Source: Halomonas sp. TD01
Lineage (GTDB): Bacteria > Pseudomonadota > Gammaproteobacteria > Pseudomonadales > Halomonadaceae
Assembly (NCBI RefSeq): GCF_923868895.1
Contig: NZ_OV350343.1
Span: 3,286,001-3,350,000 of the forward strand
Reading direction: 5' to 3'
DNA: 64,000 nt
Below the pieces are notes generated by a model. The model was given only the letters and a program-made list of their open reading frames with translations, ran no database searches and had not been told where the DNA came from. This document shows, one piece after another, positions 55,383 to 64,000 of this stretch. How positions within the stretch are numbered: the first letter of the stretch is position 1; every line of letters starts with the position of its first letter. Made by a program: the position numbers and the translations under genes.

Positions 55383-55928
55383 ATGCAACTTAAACCGTTG
55401 GCTCGCTCATTGGCAGTAGCGCTATCTATCGTAGTTATCGCGGGCTGTTCCAGCACCGGCGGAACCCAGGACGGTGACTCTTATGGAAGCCAGGATGGCA
55501 GCAGCATGGGATCTAGCACCTCAGGTGTTGGCACTGGTGGCCAGTACGGTTCTACGTCTGGTTCCGGCGCAGGCGCTGGTCAACAAGCTGATTCTCGCAT
55601 TCCAGAAGTCCGTACCATCTATTTTGATTTCGACCGTGACACTATCAAAGGTGAGTACGAATCAGTAGTCATGGCTCACGCTCGCTATCTGCGTGCTAAC
55701 CCAGGCGCTCAAGTTGTACTGCATGGTCACACCGACGAACGTGGCACCCGCGAATACAACATGGCTCTTGGTGAGCGTCGTGCCGGTGCTGTTCAGCGGT
55801 TCTTAAATATTCAAGGCGTGTCTCCTTCGCAAATGAGCGTTGTGAGCTACGGTGAAGAGCGTCCGGCAGCTAGCGGTCAAGGCGAAAGTGCCTACTCTCA
55901 AAACCGTCGCGTCGTCTTTAACTACTGA
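55383..55928 (+). CDS. pal: Peptidoglycan-associated lipoprotein Pal
   Basis: A 181-residue outer membrane lipoprotein. The lipobox VIAGC has its Cys at residue 22. A Gly/Ser-rich linker (about 23-70) leads to an OmpA-like domain with TIYFDFDRDTIK and GHTDERGTREYNMALGERRA, which bind peptidoglycan. It anchors the outer membrane to the wall and contacts TolB. AAGGAG precedes ATG 55383. Confidence 0.96.
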   Translation: MQLKPLARSLAVALSIVVIAGCSSTGGTQDGDSYGSQDGSSMGSSTSGVGTGGQYGSTSGSGAGAGQQADSRIPEVRTIYFDFDRDTIKGEYESVVMAHARYLRANPGAQVVLHGHTDERGTREYNMALGERRAGAVQRFLNIQGVSPSQMSVVSYGEERPAASGQGESAYSQNRRVVFNY

Positions 55929-55933
55929 TGGCA

Positions 55934-56009
55934 TTAGCGTACCTAGTTGCTGAATATTAAGTACTATAAGCATTAAGTAAGTATTGAGGCTAGGTGCTAG
56001 GTACGCTAA
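55934..56009 (+). promoter_or_regulatory. Long-loop 13-bp inverted repeat between pal and cpoB
   Basis: TTAGCGTACCTAG (55934-55946) and CTAGGTACGCTAA (55997-56009) pair perfectly across a 50-base AT-rich loop, in the gap between pal and cpoB. It may stabilise the pal mRNA end or separate the level of cpoB. Confidence 0.55.
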
Positions 56010-56031
56010 CTAAGTAATGATTGGAGTCATC

Positions 56032-56823
56032 ATGAATCACAGTCTCAAACGTTATCTTGAGAGGCTGTGCGGTGCGGGAGCCATAGTGCTCCCGCTGTCC
56101 GTATTGCCCTTGACGGCCTTTGGTCAACAGCCCCTCGTTCAAGACTTATCAAGCGGATCGAGTGGTTTTTATCAGCAAACTCAACGCCAAGAATCATCTG
56201 GTGGCAACTTGGTACTCTTTAACCAAGTGCAAGAACACCAGAAAGAAATCCAGCAGCTACGTGGCCAAATTGAAGAGCTTCGACACCAGTTAGAGCAGCT
56301 TCGCCGACAGTCACAGCAGCAATACCTGGATATTGAAGACCGTTTGATGAATAGCGGTCCTAGTCAAATTGAACAATCTACTCCTGCAGTAGAGCCTGAG
56401 GCGGCAGAGCAAGTCGCCAATGCACCTTCTGGTCGAAACGTCAGCGAAGATGCTCAAGCAGACTATCAAGCAGCGTTTGCCCACGTTCAAGCACGTCAAT
56501 TTAAAGATGCGATCAATGCGTTTAAAGCATTTGTCACTGATCATCCCGACACCAGTCTGACTGCGAACGGACATTACTGGCTAGGTGAACTCTATGCCGC
56601 TGAAGGCGAACTAAGCGATGCTGATGCGTCATTCAGCCGCGTGATCGAGCAGTACAGCGGCAGCAGCAAAGTACCCGATGCGCTTTATAAGCTAGGGTTA
56701 GTAAAAGCACGACAGGGCGAGGCTGAGCGAAGTCGTGAACTACTGGAACAAGTACGTGATGATTATCCGCAGAGTAGCGCTGCAGGACTTGCAAACGACT
56801 TTTTACGTCAGTCTGCAGGATAA
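56032..56823 (+). CDS. cpoB: Cell division coordinator CpoB (YbgF)
   Basis: A 263-residue periplasmic protein with a signal peptide ending TAFGQQ. An N-terminal coiled coil follows (EHQKEIQQLRGQIEELRHQLEQLRRQ, about 70-105), then TPR repeats (YQAAFAHVQARQFKDAINAFKAF; YWLGELYAAEGELSDADASF). It adjusts Tol-Pal and PBP1B in septation. ATG 56032 has GGAG seven bases upstream; the frame begins at 56017. It closes the tol-pal cluster. Confidence 0.93.
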   Translation: MNHSLKRYLERLCGAGAIVLPLSVLPLTAFGQQPLVQDLSSGSSGFYQQTQRQESSGGNLVLFNQVQEHQKEIQQLRGQIEELRHQLEQLRRQSQQQYLDIEDRLMNSGPSQIEQSTPAVEPEAAEQVANAPSGRNVSEDAQADYQAAFAHVQARQFKDAINAFKAFVTDHPDTSLTANGHYWLGELYAAEGELSDADASFSRVIEQYSGSSKVPDALYKLGLVKARQGEAERSRELLEQVRDDYPQSSAAGLANDFLRQSAG

Positions 56824-56856
56824 CGACTGTTTACACTTTTGCATCAAGGAAACCTC

Positions 56857-57618
56857 ATGAGCTGCAAAATCGACTATCAACCAGCGTCCAATCTATTGGA
56901 AAACCGCGTCGTGTTGGTAACCGGTGCGGGTGATGGAATTGGACGTGCTGCTGCACTTACCTACGCCCGCCATGGGGCAACCGTGATACTGCTTGGCCGC
57001 ACAATTGCTAAGCTCGAGCGTGTCTACGATGAAATTGAAGCTGCAGGCGGGCCGCAACCTGCCATTTTTCCGCTCAACTTTGAGGGCGCAACGCTCAAAG
57101 ACTTTCACGATATGGCTGAAACGTTGGACAAGGAATTTGGCCGCTTAGATGGATTGCTTCATAACGCTAGCCTACTAGGAAGAATTACCCCATTTGAGCA
57201 GTACAACCCAGAGCTGTGGGAACAAGTCATGCAGGTCAATATCAATGGACCTATTTGGATGACCCAAGCGTTGCTGCCTCTGCTTCAGCAATCAGCTGAC
57301 GCCTCTGTGATTTTCACTTCATCAAGTGTCGGACGAAAAGGCCGAGCCTATTGGGGAGCGTACTCGGTTTCAAAGTTCGCCACTGAAGGCTTTGTAGAAG
57401 TTCTTGCTGACGAACTTGAAAACCAGTCTACTGTGCGAGTTAATACACTAAACCCTGGTGCAACGCGCACCCAAATGCGCCGCGCTGCCTATCCAGGGGA
57501 AGATCCATTGACGCTACGTACCCCTGAAGAAATAATGCCCACCTATTTGTGGCTTATGGGGCCAGACAGTACCGGCGTCAGTGGCCAAAAATTTGACGCT
57601 CAACCACCACGGGTATAA
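56857..57618 (+). CDS. yciK: YciK-like short-chain oxidoreductase
   Basis: A 253-residue SDR protein. VTGAGDGIGRAAAL binds the cofactor, HNASLLGRI follows, and the catalytic Ser and YSVSK are present. The ending SGQKFDAQPP is characteristic of YciK. The physiological substrate of YciK is not known. ATG 56857 is chosen (AAGGAAACC upstream); the frame opens at 56839. It is 33 bases after cpoB. Confidence 0.88.
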   Translation: MSCKIDYQPASNLLENRVVLVTGAGDGIGRAAALTYARHGATVILLGRTIAKLERVYDEIEAAGGPQPAIFPLNFEGATLKDFHDMAETLDKEFGRLDGLLHNASLLGRITPFEQYNPELWEQVMQVNINGPIWMTQALLPLLQQSADASVIFTSSSVGRKGRAYWGAYSVSKFATEGFVEVLADELENQSTVRVNTLNPGATRTQMRRAAYPGEDPLTLRTPEEIMPTYLWLMGPDSTGVSGQKFDAQPPRV

Positions 57619-57765
57619 GCGCAAATGAGCAGATAAGTAAATAAAGTAAATTAGCACCGCTAAATATTTTCACGGCCTTGTGTAACGTGCCTTGTCCATA
57701 GCTTGCTGATGAGTCACTTGTCGGTGTTCTAACTGCTTTCATTAAATAGTCGTTTTCTTATAACA

Positions 57766-58434
57766 CTATCGATGAAAAGCGGTTAGTGCATCGACTAGGT
57801 CTTGACACGTTTCAAACCATAAATCAGCAGGCCACTGCTGGTAATCGTCTTCCTCACTGATATATCCGTAACCAACCGCGACTGCCGTCATTCCTGCCGC
57901 TTTTGCTGCCTCAATATCACGGATATGGTCACCAACGTACCAACATGTTTGTGGTGCCACGTTTAGCCTGCGTGCGGCTTCCCAAAGAGGTTCTGGGGCT
58001 GGTTTTTTGACCGCCAGATCATCCGCACATAAAAGAGCTCCTGGCGTGAGCGCCAGGGCCTCGAGTAGCGGAAGGGTATAGCGCCTTGGCTTGTTCGTTA
58101 CAATCCCCCATAGACGTGATTCTGAATGCCAGCGGGTTAACCATTGATCAAGTGGTTCAAATAGTCGGCTGTGAACAGCGACTGCTTGTTCATAGTTATC
58201 TAACAAATACTGTCGCGCCGTATCATGCTCTGTGGAACCACTTTCAAGGCCAATAGCCAGGGTAACTAAGGCACTGCCTCCGTTAGAAACCTGGCCGCGT
58301 ATTTGCCCGTAGGGGAGCGGTGCCAGCCCATGATGCCGTCTCAATGCATTCGTTGCTTCAGCAAGGTCAGGGGCAGTGTCAACGAGTGTTCCGTCTAGAT
58401 CAAACAGTATGGCTTCGGGCATTGACGTTGACAT
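57766..58434 (-). CDS. gph: Phosphoglycolate phosphatase
   Basis: A 222-residue HAD hydrolase. The nucleophile Asp is in FDLDGTLVDTAPDL; later motifs are IVTNKPRR and KKPAPEPLWEAARRL with VGDHIRDIEAAKAAGM. It removes phosphoglycolate formed in DNA repair and oxidation. Its start at 58434 abuts the ubiG stop exactly, so the pair is translationally linked. Confidence 0.93.
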   Translation of the reverse strand: MSTSMPEAILFDLDGTLVDTAPDLAEATNALRRHHGLAPLPYGQIRGQVSNGGSALVTLAIGLESGSTEHDTARQYLLDNYEQAVAVHSRLFEPLDQWLTRWHSESRLWGIVTNKPRRYTLPLLEALALTPGALLCADDLAVKKPAPEPLWEAARRLNVAPQTCWYVGDHIRDIEAAKAAGMTAVAVGYGYISEEDDYQQWPADLWFETCQDLVDALTAFHR

Positions 58435-59178
58435 TTATTGACTCGCTTTTCGGCAATACATCATGTAATTGACCGATACATCGTTTGCTACTAAACGGTA
58501 GTGACGAGTCAATGGATTATAGGTAAGTCCAGTTTGTTCGTTAACCTCGAGATCAGAGACTCTTGCCCAGGCTGCCATTTCAGAAGGGCGTATAAATTTC
58601 GCATAATCATGCGTGCCACGCGGCAATAGCTTAAGTACGTACTCAGCACCTAAAATCGCAAAAGCATACGATTTAGGGGTGCGATTTAGCGTCGAGAAAA
58701 ACACGTAGCCTCCAGGGCGAACCAGCTCGCTACAAGCGCGAATGACCGATGCGGGGTCGGGCACATGCTCAAGCATTTCCATACAGGTTACGACGTCATA
58801 ATGCCCGGGCTGCTCGGCCGCTAGGGCCTCAACACTGATCAGCCGATAGTCCACGGATACACCGCTTTCTGTCGCATGCAGTCGAGCAACGTTAAGAGGG
58901 GCGTCTCCAAGGTCAATGCCGGTAACATCAGCCCCTCGATTGGCCATCGATTCGCTTAAAATACCGCCACCACAACCGACATCCAGCACTTTTTTACCAG
59001 CTAAACCTGCACGAGCGTCAATAAAGTCAAGGCGCAATGGGTTAATGTCGTGCAACGGCTTGAACTCTCCCTTCGAGTCCCACCAACGACTAGCAAGTGC
59101 TTCAAATTTCGCAACTTCCGCGGCGTCGACATTGTCGTGGTTGCGATTAGTAGTGCTATCCTGAGGTATCGCTTGCAT
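58435..59178 (-). CDS. ubiG: Ubiquinone biosynthesis O-methyltransferase
   Basis: A 247-residue methyltransferase. The N-terminal [33 protein letters not shown] and [16 protein letters not shown] (SAM binding) are diagnostic. It performs both O-methylations of ubiquinone synthesis. gph follows at once, as in several gammaproteobacteria. It is divergent from the nucleotide-sugar-dehydrogenase-like gene at 59344. Confidence 0.95.
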   Translation of the reverse strand: MQAIPQDSTTNRNHDNVDAAEVAKFEALASRWWDSKGEFKPLHDINPLRLDFIDARAGLAGKKVLDVGCGGGILSESMANRGADVTGIDLGDAPLNVARLHATESGVSVDYRLISVEALAAEQPGHYDVVTCMEMLEHVPDPASVIRACSELVRPGGYVFFSTLNRTPKSYAFAILGAEYVLKLLPRGTHDYAKFIRPSEMAAWARVSDLEVNEQTGLTYNPLTRHYRLVANDVSVNYMMYCRKASQ

Positions 59179-59343
59179 ATTTTAACTCCCATTGTCGGTA
59201 AGTTGGCATGATGGTGGCATCCAACCAGTCGTTCAGTATTATGTCATTCTAACCACTCCTGGAAAGGAACGCATGAAAAGGAACTCGACATGACTCTTAA
59301 CCCCCTATTTTCGCGACTTTTATTTTCTCAGGGAGCGTTTTGA

Positions 59344-60636
59344 ATGCGAGTGTTACTTCACGGAAGTGAACTCAGTGCCGCTACTGCTGCCGCTGCGTTA
59401 GCCTGGGTAGGCCATCAAGTTGAGTGGCTGCTGCATGAAAGCGCACCATGGCCACAGCTTTTAAAAGCTGATTGGCTGCGCGGCGAACCTGAGTTAATGA
59501 CGCATATTGAGCAAGCGTTAGCCAATGGAACACTGAGGGTTATTGAAGCGTCAGCGCAGGCTCATTCTCCTGATGTGGTTTGGCTGGCGTTGTCACCTGA
59601 CCAGCGTCAAGCGGCCAGAGCGCTACTTGAAGCGCCTATATTTGAGCACCACAGCGGTGCTGTATTAATTAACAATTCAACATTCCCAGTAGGAGAAACA
59701 GAACAGCTACACGCACTTATGGGGCCTCAGCACAGTAGTGTTGCCTTACCCGATACCCTTGAAGAAGGGCGGGCCTGGGTTTCTTTTACGCGTCCTACAC
59801 GCTGGCTACTGGGCTGCGATGATGCAACAGGCGAACAGGTGGCTCGTGAGCTTTTGCGTGCCTTTAATCGCCGCAATGATGTGTTCCAGCGTATGCCATG
59901 TAGAGCCGCTGAGCTGACTAAACTCGCTATCAATGGCATGTTGGCAACACGTATCAGCTATATGAACGAGATTGCAGGACTTGCAGACACGCTTGGAGTT
60001 GACGTTGAACATGTGCGTCAGGGCATGGGCGCAGATACACGAATTGGCTATGAATATTTATACCCTGGCTGTGGTTTTGGCGGCCCCAATTTCTCTCGCG
60101 ACTTAATGCGCTTAGCTGACGTCCAGTCAGCCAGCGGTCGTAATTCGGCGCTGCTAGAGCAGGTAATGGACATTAATGAGCAGAAAAAAGAGACTTTATT
60201 TAGGAAGCTATGGACGTTCTTCGAGGGCGATTTAGCAGGTAAAACGATTGCTATATGGGGGGCTGCCTTTAAACCAGGCACCACCCGAATCGATCATGCG
60301 CCAGTGCTCACGCTTCTTGCAGCTTTATGGGCACAAGGCGTAAAGGTGAATCTTCATGATCCAGCGGCAACTCCAGCACTGCACGCCGCAGTCGGTGACC
60401 GAAACGATCTAACCACGTTTACCAGTGACCCTTACCTGGCATGTGAAGGAGCCGACGCACTGATGTTGGTGACTGAGTGGAAATCTTATTGGAACCCTGA
60501 CTGGCATCGTTTAGCCTCGTTGTTAAGTGCTAAATTGGTGTTGGATGGTCGAAATATTTATGACCCAGCCTTCGTGGCTAGCTGTGGCTTACGATATAGA
60601 GGAATCGGGCGTCGAGCCGATCCCACAACGTATTGA
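59344..60636 (+). CDS. UDP-glucose dehydrogenase-like protein lacking the catalytic cysteine
   Basis: A 430-residue member of the UDP-glucose/GDP-mannose dehydrogenase family by its three-part layout: N-terminal Rossmann domain, central helix (ELTKLAINGMLATRISYMNE, K193) and C-terminal Rossmann domain (WGAAFKPGTTRIDHAP). The N-terminal GXGXXG is degenerate (LLHGSELSAATAA). The loop that is GPGFGGSCFPKD in active enzymes reads GCGFGGPNFSRD at 242-253, so the catalytic Cys is N249. STFPVG and PDTLEEG are kept. It may be a pseudoenzyme or have another reaction. It lies nine bases before a coiled-coil membrane protein gene and then tamA-tamB. GGGAG precedes ATG 59344. Confidence 0.8.
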   Translation: MRVLLHGSELSAATAAAALAWVGHQVEWLLHESAPWPQLLKADWLRGEPELMTHIEQALANGTLRVIEASAQAHSPDVVWLALSPDQRQAARALLEAPIFEHHSGAVLINNSTFPVGETEQLHALMGPQHSSVALPDTLEEGRAWVSFTRPTRWLLGCDDATGEQVARELLRAFNRRNDVFQRMPCRAAELTKLAINGMLATRISYMNEIAGLADTLGVDVEHVRQGMGADTRIGYEYLYPGCGFGGPNFSRDLMRLADVQSASGRNSALLEQVMDINEQKKETLFRKLWTFFEGDLAGKTIAIWGAAFKPGTTRIDHAPVLTLLAALWAQGVKVNLHDPAATPALHAAVGDRNDLTTFTSDPYLACEGADALMLVTEWKSYWNPDWHRLASLLSAKLVLDGRNIYDPAFVASCGLRYRGIGRRADPTTY

Positions 60637-60645
60637 GGAAAAAAC

Positions 60646-61494
60646 ATGCCCAACAGCACTGCGTCTTCTCGCATTGTTCCCGATGTGGATCAAAGCTTGA
60701 CCGCACAACACTTGCGTCATCGCAAGGGGCCTAAGTTGTGGCCATTGTGGCTATTGATGGTGCTTATTATTATTTCTCTGGGCGCCGCCGCAGCAGGCCT
60801 TTGGTATGAAAGAGAACGCTTATTGGAAGAGGTTCATCGAGTAAGTGGAGAAGTATCAAATCTCCATGCAAGACTCGACTCGGGTGACACGGATACACAA
60901 GATGCGATAGCCTTTGTACAAGCACAGATGTCAACGCTGTTCCAAGAACAGGAGCAATTAGCCGTCGCGGTGACAAACACCCGCGAAGAGCTGTATGGGC
61001 TTTTAACGTCTAATGAAGAGCTCGTGAATGGCGATGCTCTCAGCGGCATTGCCGAGCGCATTAGTCAGTTGGAAGAGCAGGCAGCGCTGCGTGACCAACA
61101 GCTCACAGCCATAAGGACATCACTGGATGCGCTTGAGCAAGCGGGCATGTCTGGACGCCAAAACTTAGCAGAAGAAGTAACTTACCTCGAAGAAATGCTG
61201 TCACAACGCTTATCTGCGACTGCAAGCCGACTAGATGATGTTGCTCAGTTGGAAAACGAAAGCACCGAATTGGCAACAAAAGTTACAGCATGGCAAGAAG
61301 AGATTGATCAGCGCTTTGTTGATGTAAACTCAACCCTCGAAACTCTAAGCAGCACTGATACTGCCGCTACTCAAGAAGCCTTACAAGCACTCGAGCAGCA
61401 ATGGGCACAACGGTTAAACACTTTAGAGAGTGATATCCGTCAAGTGCGGCAAGCCCAACTGGCATTTAGTGCTCAGATGGAAATGCTCCGCTAG
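60646..61494 (+). CDS. Single-pass membrane coiled-coil protein
   Basis: A 282-residue protein. A short basic N-terminus and one membrane helix (about residues 31-53, WPLWLLMVLIIISLGAAAAG) are followed by about 220 residues of heptad-rich sequence with Glu, Gln and Leu, so a periplasmic coiled coil is likely. I do not recognise a named family. GAGGAA lies before ATG 60646. It is nine bases after the dehydrogenase-like gene and 82 before tamA, so it is probably in one operon with both. Confidence 0.8.
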   Translation: MPNSTASSRIVPDVDQSLTAQHLRHRKGPKLWPLWLLMVLIIISLGAAAAGLWYERERLLEEVHRVSGEVSNLHARLDSGDTDTQDAIAFVQAQMSTLFQEQEQLAVAVTNTREELYGLLTSNEELVNGDALSGIAERISQLEEQAALRDQQLTAIRTSLDALEQAGMSGRQNLAEEVTYLEEMLSQRLSATASRLDDVAQLENESTELATKVTAWQEEIDQRFVDVNSTLETLSSTDTAATQEALQALEQQWAQRLNTLESDIRQVRQAQLAFSAQMEMLR

Positions 61495-61576
61495 AAATGC
61501 ACTGTTAGAAATTGTCGGTAGCATGGCAATTGGTAATAAAGCCACCGAGTCGCTGATTTGGTTAGGGATGAACAGC

Positions 61577-63427
61577 ATGGAAAGAAAACGGCGATGGCCT
61601 ACCGTTAAAGAAGCGACTCGAGGGGTGGTTTTACCACTTCTTGTAACGTGGTCAGCTCCCTTATGGGCACTCAACGCTTCCATCAATGGTGTCAGCAGTG
61701 AAGTGGAAGCCAATATTGATGCCTATTTACAAAATATTGACGAAGACCAGTACACCGATGTCAGATTAGAAGGTGAAATACGTAAACGTGCGCGAGAAGC
61801 GATGCGCGTCTTCGGCTATTATGAACCAGACATTACCGTTGAGGTTGATAGCTCTCCCATCACGCTTCGTATCGAGCCCGGCTCGCAGGTCAAAATCGAC
61901 GTTCTTTCTGTCAATATCGTCGGTGAAGCAAGTGATGACCCTCCGTTTCAAGAAGCCCTTGATGCATTTCCCTTAAAGGAAGGCGATACATTACGCCATG
62001 CCCCGTGGGATCGGCTGCGCAACCAGTTTTCAGGCTTAGCACTTGAACGTGGTTATTTTGACTGGGGGTTCACTGATCGCCGAATGGAAATAAGGCCATA
62101 TCTAGAAAGCGCTCGCCTCTACATGGATTTCGACAGTGGTCCGCGCTACCAATTTGGTAACACGTCTATTTCAGGCAGCCATATTGAGCCAGACCGTTTG
62201 CGGAAAATGCGGACATTTGAAGCGGGCGAGCCTTATCTCGCCGAATCCGTGGCTCTTTATAACCAGCGTCTAGCAGAAACAGGCTGGTTTAGCTCGGTAT
62301 CGGTTCGGCCAAGACTTGAGACTGCACAAGAGCTAACGCTAGCGCCACCAACTGGCTCTCCATGGTGGGATGAGGCAACGGCGTCGCAACCCCAGCGCCC
62401 CCGACTTTCCAGCGCAGCATTTGCCAGTGCACTTAGCCTTAGCCAACGCGACAATACAAACTTACCTATTGACGTCAATGTAGAACCTGCTGACCGGCAT
62501 CAATTCGAAGTGGGGGTTGGCTTTGCAACCGATGTGGGGCCACGCATGCGTTTTGGCTGGAAACAGCCATGGATTAACCGCTTTGGTCATAGTCTGAATC
62601 ATGATTTGTATATTTCAGCACCCGACCAGCGTTTTACAGGCACCTATAATATCCCGTTAGATAATCCGTTACGCGATAGCTATCGCCTGCAGTATGGCGT
62701 GCGTAACTTAGATGACGGGGATACTCAGTCGTTAGAAGGCACGGTGGAAATAGCTCGTCGATGGGAGTTCGAAAACCGCTGGGTGCAAACACTTTACTTC
62801 CGTACCACCTACGAAGACTTTACCCAAGGGGGGGTGTCAGATGAGGTGTTACTGTTCTATCCAGGCATTCAATGGTCTCGTGCAAGAACACGCCCTCAGC
62901 GGTTCCCCCTGTGGGGAGATCGACAACAGCTATCGATCGAGTATTCAGACACCTTATGGGGATCCGATGCCCAATTTACGCGTGTAACAGGCGACACCGA
63001 ATGGATCCGAACAATCGGCGATGACAACCGTTTCTCAGCAAGGCTAAGTATCGGCGCTATCGAAACAGACAATTTCGATAAGCTGCCTCCATCGCTGCGC
63101 TTTTTTGCAGGCGGTGACCGAAGTGTTCGTGGTTATTCCTACGAAAGCCTATCCCCCCGAAATGAAGAAGGGCGCTTACGTGGCGGCCAGCAAATGTTGA
63201 CCTCGACACTCGAGTACCAGCGTCGAGTCTCAGGAGACTGGTGGGGAGCAACTTTTGTCGATAGCGGAGATGCCTTCGATAACTGGGGGCCAGAGGAGTT
63301 AAAAACGGGCGCAGGGGTCGGCGTACGCTGGATCTCGCCTGTGGGGCCTATTCGACTTGACGTAGCACACCCATTTGACGATGAAGACGATTGGCGCCTG
63401 CATTTTTCCATCGGACCGGAATTTTAG
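61577..63427 (+). CDS. tamA: Translocation and assembly module subunit TamA
   Basis: A 616-residue outer membrane protein. A signal peptide (MERKRRWPTVKEATRGVVLP to ALNA) comes first, then three POTRA domains (about 25-270), then a 16-strand beta barrel with the late motif GGDRSVRGYSYESLSP. The last residue is Phe (FSIGPEF), as expected for barrel insertion. With TamB it builds or transports lipids to the outer membrane. ATG 61577 has AGGG about nine bases upstream; ATG 61568 and 61523 are alternatives in a frame open from 61430. Confidence 0.93.
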   Translation: MERKRRWPTVKEATRGVVLPLLVTWSAPLWALNASINGVSSEVEANIDAYLQNIDEDQYTDVRLEGEIRKRAREAMRVFGYYEPDITVEVDSSPITLRIEPGSQVKIDVLSVNIVGEASDDPPFQEALDAFPLKEGDTLRHAPWDRLRNQFSGLALERGYFDWGFTDRRMEIRPYLESARLYMDFDSGPRYQFGNTSISGSHIEPDRLRKMRTFEAGEPYLAESVALYNQRLAETGWFSSVSVRPRLETAQELTLAPPTGSPWWDEATASQPQRPRLSSAAFASALSLSQRDNTNLPIDVNVEPADRHQFEVGVGFATDVGPRMRFGWKQPWINRFGHSLNHDLYISAPDQRFTGTYNIPLDNPLRDSYRLQYGVRNLDDGDTQSLEGTVEIARRWEFENRWVQTLYFRTTYEDFTQGGVSDEVLLFYPGIQWSRARTRPQRFPLWGDRQQLSIEYSDTLWGSDAQFTRVTGDTEWIRTIGDDNRFSARLSIGAIETDNFDKLPPSLRFFAGGDRSVRGYSYESLSPRNEEGRLRGGQQMLTSTLEYQRRVSGDWWGATFVDSGDAFDNWGPEELKTGAGVGVRWISPVGPIRLDVAHPFDDEDDWRLHFSIGPEF

Positions 63428-63436
63428 GAGAGCATT

Positions 63437-64000
63437 TTGACTAGGGTTGAAACAGCGGCATCCACTAAGCGTCAACCGCTCTCAGTTAAACATCGCGTTG
63501 GACTGTTTCTGTGGAGTCTAGTGCGGTTAGTTATTGTGCTGCCGTTATGGCTATTTGGTTTGGTCGCTTTGCTACTCGGCGTTGCGCTCTCTCCTTGGGG
63601 AACTGGCCAATTGTTTTCTCAAGGTGAGCAGCGTGGGTTCTTCACATATGAACATCAAGAAGGCGCACTGCTTGACCATTTTGCATTGCGTGGCTTCCAA
63701 TTATCGCTTGGCGAGACACATGTCAACGTCGACAGCCTAGAGCTAGCCTGGGCTGAAGATTGCGTGCTGTCAGGTAAGCTTTGCCTGGACAGATTTCATC
63801 TAGAGGGAGCGGATATACGTTTGGGCGAGAGCACTGAAACGGAACCTGAATCACCAGAGTCAGATGGGCCGCCTAGCATCCAACTTCCGTTCCCTATTGA
63901 GCTACGCTCGGTTGAGTTAAATAACGTTCAGCTACAGCTGGCTGATGGAACACGAGTCAGCTGGGATTCGTTTTCAACCGCGATTACAGCACAGCAAAAC
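63437..64000 (+). CDS. tamB: Translocation and assembly module subunit TamB, 3'-truncated by the window
   Basis: The frame is open from TTG 63437 to the window end, giving the first 188 residues. The product starts (M)TRVETAASTKRQPLSVKHRVG, then has a membrane anchor (LVRLVIVLPLWLFGLVALLLG), then the beta-rich TamB N-terminus (SLELAWAEDCVLSGKLCLDRFHLEG). GGAG at 63427-63430, just past the tamA stop, supports TTG; no earlier ATG is in frame. It lies nine bases after tamA, as in other bacteria. A full TamB is over 1200 residues. Confidence 0.9.
   Translation, partial: MTRVETAASTKRQPLSVKHRVGLFLWSLVRLVIVLPLWLFGLVALLLGVALSPWGTGQLFSQGEQRGFFTYEHQEGALLDHFALRGFQLSLGETHVNVDSLELAWAEDCVLSGKLCLDRFHLEGADIRLGESTETEPESPESDGPPSIQLPFPIELRSVELNNVQLQLADGTRVSWDSFSTAITAQQN

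Overview
This window is a largely core, gene-dense chromosomal segment of a gammaproteobacterium, most likely of the Halomonas type (Halomonadaceae). That is an inference. It rests on the gene set and order (ruvCAB-ybgC-tolQRAB-pal-cpoB, tamA-tamB, a RegB/RegA pair, ketone-body genes, PpnN, a non-discriminating type AspRS) and on the protein sequences as I recognise them. I had no database.

Layout. 1-830: the right end of an integrated element, with a 5'-truncated ORF of unknown function and a 3' fragment of a tRNA-Pro gene acting as attachment site, followed by what looks like the native tRNA terminator. 1200-6400: an EAL-HDOD protein, a phasin-like helical protein, a P2-type cation ATPase and a small acidic protein. 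6500-9800: a TSUP permease, nucleotide nucleosidase PpnN and a LysR regulator. 9860-16260: a glycine cleavage region, with gcvP and gcvH on the minus strand and, divergently, an alanine/glycine:cation symporter and gcvT. 16300-19100: a LysM/M23-like lipoprotein, a PlsC-type acyltransferase and a LysR regulator. 19270-23290: a ketone-body/3-hydroxybutyrate module (two CoA-transferase subunits and 3-hydroxybutyrate dehydrogenase) interrupted by a DUF1338-like protein, a glutaredoxin and an orphan HybE-like protein. 23340-25620: a RegA/RegB redox two-component system with a small membrane protein in front. 25770-28510: pyrC, mtnN, folD. 28680-29360: a tRNA operon Pro-Arg-His-His with promoter and terminator.

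29780-49000: a mixed housekeeping stretch containing a FAD amino-acid dehydrogenase, YjfB-like protein, prfC, TatD DNase, YgfZ, an HMA-like/OsmC pair, uvrB, nei, class I fumarase, cardiolipin synthase, a HypT-like LysR regulator, an NMN adenylyltransferase-Nudix protein, a YihY/BrkB protein, acylphosphatase, a 2-hydroxyacid dehydrogenase, FmdB and aspS. 48780-56820: Holliday-junction genes ruvCAB followed by the Tol-Pal envelope system. tolA carries 14 tandem 30-bp units. 56850-64000: a YciK-like SDR, gph, ubiG, an unusual UDP-glucose-dehydrogenase-like protein lacking the catalytic cysteine, a membrane-anchored coiled-coil protein, tamA and the start of tamB (TTG start, running off the window).

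Most of the window is conserved chromosome, and I found no clear new defence or mobile system. The least ordinary parts are the element edge at the left, the Cys-less nucleotide-sugar-dehydrogenase homologue with the coiled-coil protein directly upstream of tamAB, the TolA repeat expansion, the HMA-like domain without its metal-binding cysteines coupled to OsmC, the orphan HybE and the RegB-linked membrane protein.
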